Of a stretch of 64,000 nucleotides of DNA, positions 59,104 through 64,000 are shown one piece after another. The notes beneath the pieces are model-generated. The model was not told the DNA's origin. It did not search any database and was given only the letters and a program-made list of their open reading frames with translations. Numbering within the stretch: position 1 is the stretch's first letter; each line of letters opens with the position of its first letter. The stretch is taken from positions 1 through 64,000 of the forward strand of contig NZ_SOZA01000003.1 of the NCBI RefSeq assembly GCF_004519305.1, written 5' to 3'. The translations under genes were made by a program, and so were the position numbers. Source of the stretch: Pseudomonas sp. RIT623 (GTDB lineage Bacteria > Pseudomonadota > Gammaproteobacteria > Pseudomonadales > Pseudomonadaceae).

Positions 59104-60420
59104 ATGACATTGAACAATCTCGAAATCGACACCCTCGTGGTCGGCGCCGGCCAAGCCGGCGTGGCCATGAGCGAACACCTGAGCAAGCTCGGCGTGCCGC
59201 ACCTGGTGCTGGAGCGCAAGCGCATCGCCGAAGCCTGGCGCAGCGGGCGCTGGGACTCGCTAGTGGCCAACGGCCCGGCCTGGCACGACCGCTTCCCCGG
59301 CCTGGCTTTCGACCTCGACCCCGACGCCTTCGCCGGCAAGGAGCAGGTCGCGGACTACTTCGAGCAGTACGTGCGCAAGTACAACCTGCCGGTGCGCACC
59401 GGGGTCGAGGTCAAGCGCGTGCTGCGCAACAGCGACCGCCCGGGTTTCACCATCGACACCAACCAGGGCGTGATCCATGCCAACCGCGTGGTGGCCGCCA
59501 CCGGCCCGTTCCAGCGCCCGGTGATCCCGGCCATCGCCCCGCAGGATCCCGGCCTGCACCAGCTTCACTCCGCCGCCTACTACAACCCTGAACAGTTGCC
59601 CGAAGGCGCGGTGCTGGTGGTCGGCGCTGGCTCTTCCGGGGTGCAGATCGCCGAGGAACTGCTGCGCGCCGGACGTCAGGTGTACCTGTCGGTGGGCGCC
59701 CATGACCGGCCACCGCGCAGCTATCGCAACCGCGACTTCTGCTGGTGGCTGGGAGTGCTCGGCGAGTGGGACGCCGAGATCGCCAAACCCGGTCGCGAGC
59801 ACGTGACCATCGCCGTATCCGGCGCCCGAGGCGGGCACACCGTGGACTTTCGCGCCCTCGCCCACCAAGGCATGACCCTGGTCGGCCTGACCCAGTCGTT
59901 CGAGGGCGGCGTGGCGCGCTTCCAGGACAACCTGGCCGAGAATATCAAGCGTGGCGACGAGAACTACCTGGCCCTGCTGGACGCGGCCGACGCCTATGTC
60001 GCGCGCAACGGCCTGGACCTGCCCGAGGAGCCCGAGGCGCGCAAACGCCTGCCCGACCCGGCTTGCCTCACCCAGCCCCTGCGCGAACTCGACCTGGCCC
60101 AGGCCCAAATCAGCACCATCATCTGGGCCACCGGTTATGGCGTCGACTTCAGCTGGCTGCAGGTCGACACCTTCGACGCCAACGGCAAGCCGCAGCACCA
60201 GCGCGGCGTATCCAAGGAGCCAGGCGTGTACTTCCTCGGCCTGCCCTGGCTGTCGCGCCGTGGCTCATCGTTCATCTGGGGCGTATGGCACGACGCCAAG
60301 CATGTCGCCGGGCATATCGCCACCCAACGCACCTACCTGGCCTACCGCGACCGCGAACAGCGCGCCGACGCCGAGCAGACTTCCTCGATCAGCAACGTCA
60401 GCACCTTCGGAGCCCACTGA
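59104..60420 (+). CDS. Flavin-containing monooxygenase
   Basis: The 438-residue protein has the FAD loop LVVGAGQAGVAMSEHL (about 13-28), the typical WRSGRWDSLVANGPAWHDRFPG segment of the CzcO/YUC-like group, a second nucleotide loop LVVGAGSSGVQIAEELL (about 174-190) and ATGYGVDFSWLQ near the C-terminus. The putative FMO fingerprint is represented by LHQLHSAAYYNP. It oxidises heteroatoms (N or S) or Baeyer-Villiger substrates. It is translationally coupled to the RidA gene (TGATG). The substrate is not known; amine or amino acid N-oxidation would fit the neighbours. Confidence 0.9.
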   Translation: MTLNNLEIDTLVVGAGQAGVAMSEHLSKLGVPHLVLERKRIAEAWRSGRWDSLVANGPAWHDRFPGLAFDLDPDAFAGKEQVADYFEQYVRKYNLPVRTGVEVKRVLRNSDRPGFTIDTNQGVIHANRVVAATGPFQRPVIPAIAPQDPGLHQLHSAAYYNPEQLPEGAVLVVGAGSSGVQIAEELLRAGRQVYLSVGAHDRPPRSYRNRDFCWWLGVLGEWDAEIAKPGREHVTIAVSGARGGHTVDFRALAHQGMTLVGLTQSFEGGVARFQDNLAENIKRGDENYLALLDAADAYVARNGLDLPEEPEARKRLPDPACLTQPLRELDLAQAQISTIIWATGYGVDFSWLQVDTFDANGKPQHQRGVSKEPGVYFLGLPWLSRRGSSFIWGVWHDAKHVAGHIATQRTYLAYRDREQRADAEQTSSISNVSTFGAH

Positions 60421-60836
60421 TGCCTACCCATACCCGCATCCGCATGTTCAACACCAAGGCCACCTACCCCAACCAGACCCTGGACAACGACCTGTGCCAG
60501 GCCGTAAGGGCCGGCAACACCATCTACGTGCGTGGCCAGGTCGGCACCGATTTCGAGGGGCGCCTGGTGGGCCTGGGCGACCCGCGGGCCCAGGCCGAGC
60601 AGGCAATGAAGAACGTCAAGCAGTTGCTCGAAGAGGCCGGCTCGGATCTGTCGCATATCGTCAAGACCACCACCTATATCACCGATCCACGCTTTCGCGA
60701 GCCGGTGTACAAGGAGGTCGGCAAATGGTTGAAGGGGGTGTTCCCGATTTCCACCGGGCTGGTGGTGGCAGGCTTGGCCCAAGCCGAATGGCTGATGGAG
60801 ATCGATGTGATCGCGGTGCTGCCGGAGCAGCTGTAA
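60420..60836 (+). CDS. RidA-family protein lacking the catalytic arginine
   Basis: The ATG overlaps the monooxygenase stop by one base (TGATG). The 138-residue protein has the RidA (YjgF/YER057c) fold: IYVRGQVGTDFEGRLVGLGDPRAQAEQAMKNVKQLLEEAG and IVKTTTYITDPRFR. At the position of RidA Arg105 (VEVARLP in the archetype) the sequence is VVAGLAQ, so imine deaminase activity of the classical type is unlikely. It belongs to the Rid4-7 side of the family, which is often beside FAD-dependent amino oxidases. Its role is probably a partner of the monooxygenase. Confidence 0.88.
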   Translation: MPTHTRIRMFNTKATYPNQTLDNDLCQAVRAGNTIYVRGQVGTDFEGRLVGLGDPRAQAEQAMKNVKQLLEEAGSDLSHIVKTTTYITDPRFREPVYKEVGKWLKGVFPISTGLVVAGLAQAEWLMEIDVIAVLPEQL

Positions 60837-60846
60837 CCTAAAAAAA

Positions 60847-60870
60847 CAATCGCCGGCTTGCCGGCGATTG
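60847..60870. terminator. Terminator between ridA and the pirin gene
   Basis: CAATCGCCGGC (60847-60857) and GCCGGCGATTG (60860-60870) are fully complementary. On the minus strand the stem is followed by TTTTTTTAGG, so it ends the pirin transcript; on the plus strand it lies 11 bp after the ridA stop and can also stop that unit. Confidence 0.85.
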
Positions 60871-60884
60871 GGATCTAGCTGTGA

Positions 60885-61772
60885 TCAGTGCCGGGCGCCA
60901 CGCTCGGCGCCGCCCATCTGGCCAAACCGCCCGGCCTGGAAGTCGTCGAACGACTCGGCAATTTCCGCCTGGCTGTTCATCACGAACGGGCCGTAGCCGA
61001 CGATGGGCTCGTCGATCGGCTCGCCGCTGAGCAGCAGCACGCTGACATCCTCCAGCGCCTCGATGCGCAGGTTTTCGCCGTCCCGCTCCAGCAGTACCAG
61101 GCTGGCCGGGCCAGCTTCACGCTGATCATTGACCCGCAGGTTGCCACGCAGTACCACCAACGCGGCATTGCGGCCGGCGGCAACGGGCAGCTGCAACGAG
61201 GCGCCAGCCTTCAGGCGCAGGTCCCACACGTCCATTTCGGTGAAGGTCCGGGCCGGCCCCTGGTGGTCCAGGTAACGCCCGGCGATCACCCGCAGGCTGC
61301 CCGCCTCGCCGTCCAGGGTCACCAGCGGAATGTCACTGGCCAGCAGGGTCTGGTAGCCGGCGGCGGCGCGTTTGTTTTTGGCCGGCAGGTTGACCCACAG
61401 CTGGACCATTTCCAGCGTGCCGCCACGCTTGGCGAAGGCTGGCGAGTGGAACTCCTCATGGAGGATACCGCCGGCGGCGGTCATCCATTGCACGTCGCCT
61501 GGGCCAATCAGGCCGCCGGCGCCAGTGGAGTCGCGGTGTTCCAGTTCGCCCTGGTAGACGATGGTCACGGTCTCGAAGCCGCGGTGCGGGTGCTGGCCGA
61601 CGCCACGACGGGCGCTGGTGGGCGTGAAATCGTGGGGACCGGCGTAGTCCAGCAGCAGGAACGGGCTGATATGGCGGGCCAGGTTGTCGTAGGTGAACAG
61701 GCTGCGCACCGGGAAGCCGTCACCCACCCAGTGGGCATTGGGGCTGCGGTGGATACCTTGGATCTTTTTCAT
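60885..61772 (-). CDS. Pirin-family protein
   Basis: The start at 61772 (MKKIQGIHRSP) has GAGGAGG 5 bp upstream, which excludes the longer frame that enters repeated DNA. The 295-residue bicupin has the pirin N-terminal motif PFLLLDYAGPHDFTP and the metal ligands in GVGQHPHRGFETVTIVYQGELEHRDSTG and MTAAGGILHEEFHS (three His and one Glu). The C-terminal cupin (VMNSQAEIAESFDDFQAGRFG) is normal. Pirins include quercetin dioxygenases and redox-sensitive regulators. It is monocistronic and closed by the hairpin at 60847. Confidence 0.93.
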   Translation of the reverse strand: MKKIQGIHRSPNAHWVGDGFPVRSLFTYDNLARHISPFLLLDYAGPHDFTPTSARRGVGQHPHRGFETVTIVYQGELEHRDSTGAGGLIGPGDVQWMTAAGGILHEEFHSPAFAKRGGTLEMVQLWVNLPAKNKRAAAGYQTLLASDIPLVTLDGEAGSLRVIAGRYLDHQGPARTFTEMDVWDLRLKAGASLQLPVAAGRNAALVVLRGNLRVNDQREAGPASLVLLERDGENLRIEALEDVSVLLLSGEPIDEPIVGYGPFVMNSQAEIAESFDDFQAGRFGQMGGAERGARH

Positions 61773-61798
61773 GAGAAGCCTCCTCTCGTGGATGAATA

Positions 61799-61813
61799 TC
61801 ACCTTACCGGTGA
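61799..61813. promoter_or_regulatory. Inverted repeat near the pirin start
   Basis: TCACC-TTACC-GGTGA lies 27 bp upstream of the pirin ATG, in a position where it could be an operator overlapping the promoter or an RNA leader structure. Only symmetry supports it. Confidence 0.4.
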
Positions 61814-61851
61814 GGCTAATCATGCGGTAGATAGCTAAAACGGCATGGATC

Positions 61852-61867
61852 GTTCCAAAAATGGAAC
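61852..61867. promoter_or_regulatory. Inverted repeat GTTCC-N6-GGAAC upstream of pirin
   Basis: GTTCC-AAAAAT-GGAAC is a perfect 5-bp-arm dyad, 80 bp before the pirin ATG. The T-N11-A-like spacing is compatible with a LysR-type site, and a pirin gene is commonly under LysR control; no regulator gene is adjacent. Confidence 0.45.
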
Positions 61868-61900
61868 AATATACTCGGCAGCGACTTGCGCTGAACATCG

Positions 61901-61993
61901 GCGTCGCCTGCTTCGCCAGCAAGCTGGCTCCTACGCAGAGAGCAGCCTGCTGTGCCCTGTAGGAGCCAGCCTTGCTGGCGAACCAGGCGACGC
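61901..61993. repeat. REP inverted pair (BIME)
   Basis: Two REP copies face each other: 61901-61934 (GCGTCGCCTGCTTCGCCAGC...) and 61959-61993 (GTAGGAGCCAGCCTTGCTGG...), complementary over more than 30 positions. They lie in the 281-bp gap between pirin and pgm, which holds no gene. Confidence 0.85.
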
Positions 61994-62053
61994 GGTGCAT
62001 GGCACCGGCTGCGCAGAGCAGCCTACAGGCCGGTAAACGCTGGCAGAGGCCGG

Positions 62054-63691
<1,638 letters not shown>

Positions 63692-63772
63692 GCAAGAACC
63701 TCGAGATTCAACGGATGTTGGTGTTGGAGCACGCAGTGTACTGGGAGTTTCAGCGCCAGGCGATGGGCATGT

Positions 63773-64000
63773 TCAGGCGCAGTGCCACCAACTGGGGAAC
63801 ATCTGCCGCACCCGCGGCTCGACGAAGCGCTCGTCGATCAGCAGCAACACCCCGCGATCCTGATCGCCCCGGATGACCCGACCCGCGGCCTGGATCACCT
63901 TGCGCACCCCGGGGTACAGGTAGGCGTAGTCGAAGCCGGCACCGAACTGTCGGCCCAGGCGCTGCTTGAACTGCTCATTGACCGGGTTGACCTGGGGCAG
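63773..64000 (-). CDS. DinG/YoaA-type ATP-dependent DNA helicase, N-terminal part missing
   Basis: The frame is open to the right edge, so only the last 75 codons are visible. They include YLYPGVRKVIQAAGRVIRG followed by DQDRGVLLLIDERF, the motif VI region (QAAGRVIR) of the Fe-S DinG/XPD helicase family, and end RQMFPSWWHCA. The protein would belong to the YoaA-like branch involved in repair of stalled forks. Motif I and the Fe-S Cys lie outside the window. The gene ends 80 bp upstream of pgm on the same strand. Confidence 0.85.
   Translation of the reverse strand: MPQVNPVNEQFKQRLGRQFGAGFDYAYLYPGVRKVIQAAGRVIRGDQDRGVLLLIDERFVEPRVRQMFPSWWHCA

Noticed and set aside
61773..62000. N-terminal extension of pirin into the REP region
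   Set aside because: The ATG at 61772 has a strong GAGGAGG site and matches the family start; the extension is translated repeat DNA.

Overview
The window is a high-GC chromosomal segment from a Pseudomonas of the P. putida group. The evidence is a CrcY small RNA between mvaB and mgtC, an MvaT/TurB-type nucleoid protein, an OprD-family porin, a DUF3203-like protein, a PQQ dehydrogenase next to an OprB porin, and REP-type repeats built on GGAGCCAGC / GCTGGCGAACC. No rRNA, tRNA, CRISPR array, prophage or intact insertion sequence was seen. Two genes are cut by the window edges: an unidentified protein on the left and a DinG-type helicase on the right.

Layout. 0-7.6 kb is a signalling block: a leftward operon with a CHASE3-GAF-kinase-triple-receiver protein, CheR, CheB, a receiver-kinase and a lone receiver, plus a divergent receiver gene. 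7.6-12.9 kb holds cobF, an OprD-like porin, turB, gloA, a small unknown gene behind two hairpins, an SdhL-type shikimate dehydrogenase homologue and a Pro/Tyr-rich exported protein. 13.0-15.9 kb is a LiuR-like MerR regulator with a 30-bp palindromic operator, mvaB, the sigma54-driven crcY RNA and mgtC. 16-25.8 kb holds ccoG, a MocR regulator, a PAS hybrid kinase, an SDR, a marR-emrA-emrB operon and alkB.

25.9-37.3 kb is the most unusual part. A leftward operon runs phdA-like, TpsB (ShlB/FhaC) transporter, DUF2341/LamG-ExbB fusion, exbD, tonB-like, porin, coiled-coil protein, YbjN-domain protein and membrane-anchored PpiC isomerase, followed by a LysR gene. It matches the gene order of the P. 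aeruginosa pdt locus from memory, but no TpsA exoprotein gene is present. Beyond phdA lies a divergent fecR with a Fur-box-like site and no sigma factor gene.

37.3-64 kb is mostly transport and regulation: a Na+/H+ antiporter, an MCP with a sigma28-type promoter, a betaine-type binding protein and permease without an ATPase, LysR and AEC genes, SleB-like and CAP-domain exported proteins, GlxA with LysE, LysR with an MFS pump and a cupin, a TetR/MATE pair around two identical operators, a PQQ dehydrogenase with OprB, argE and a DUF1028 gene divergent from a flavin monooxygenase and RidA, then pirin, pgm and the helicase fragment.

Functional claims come from motifs and remembered family sequences; no database search was possible. 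Residue positions are approximate.
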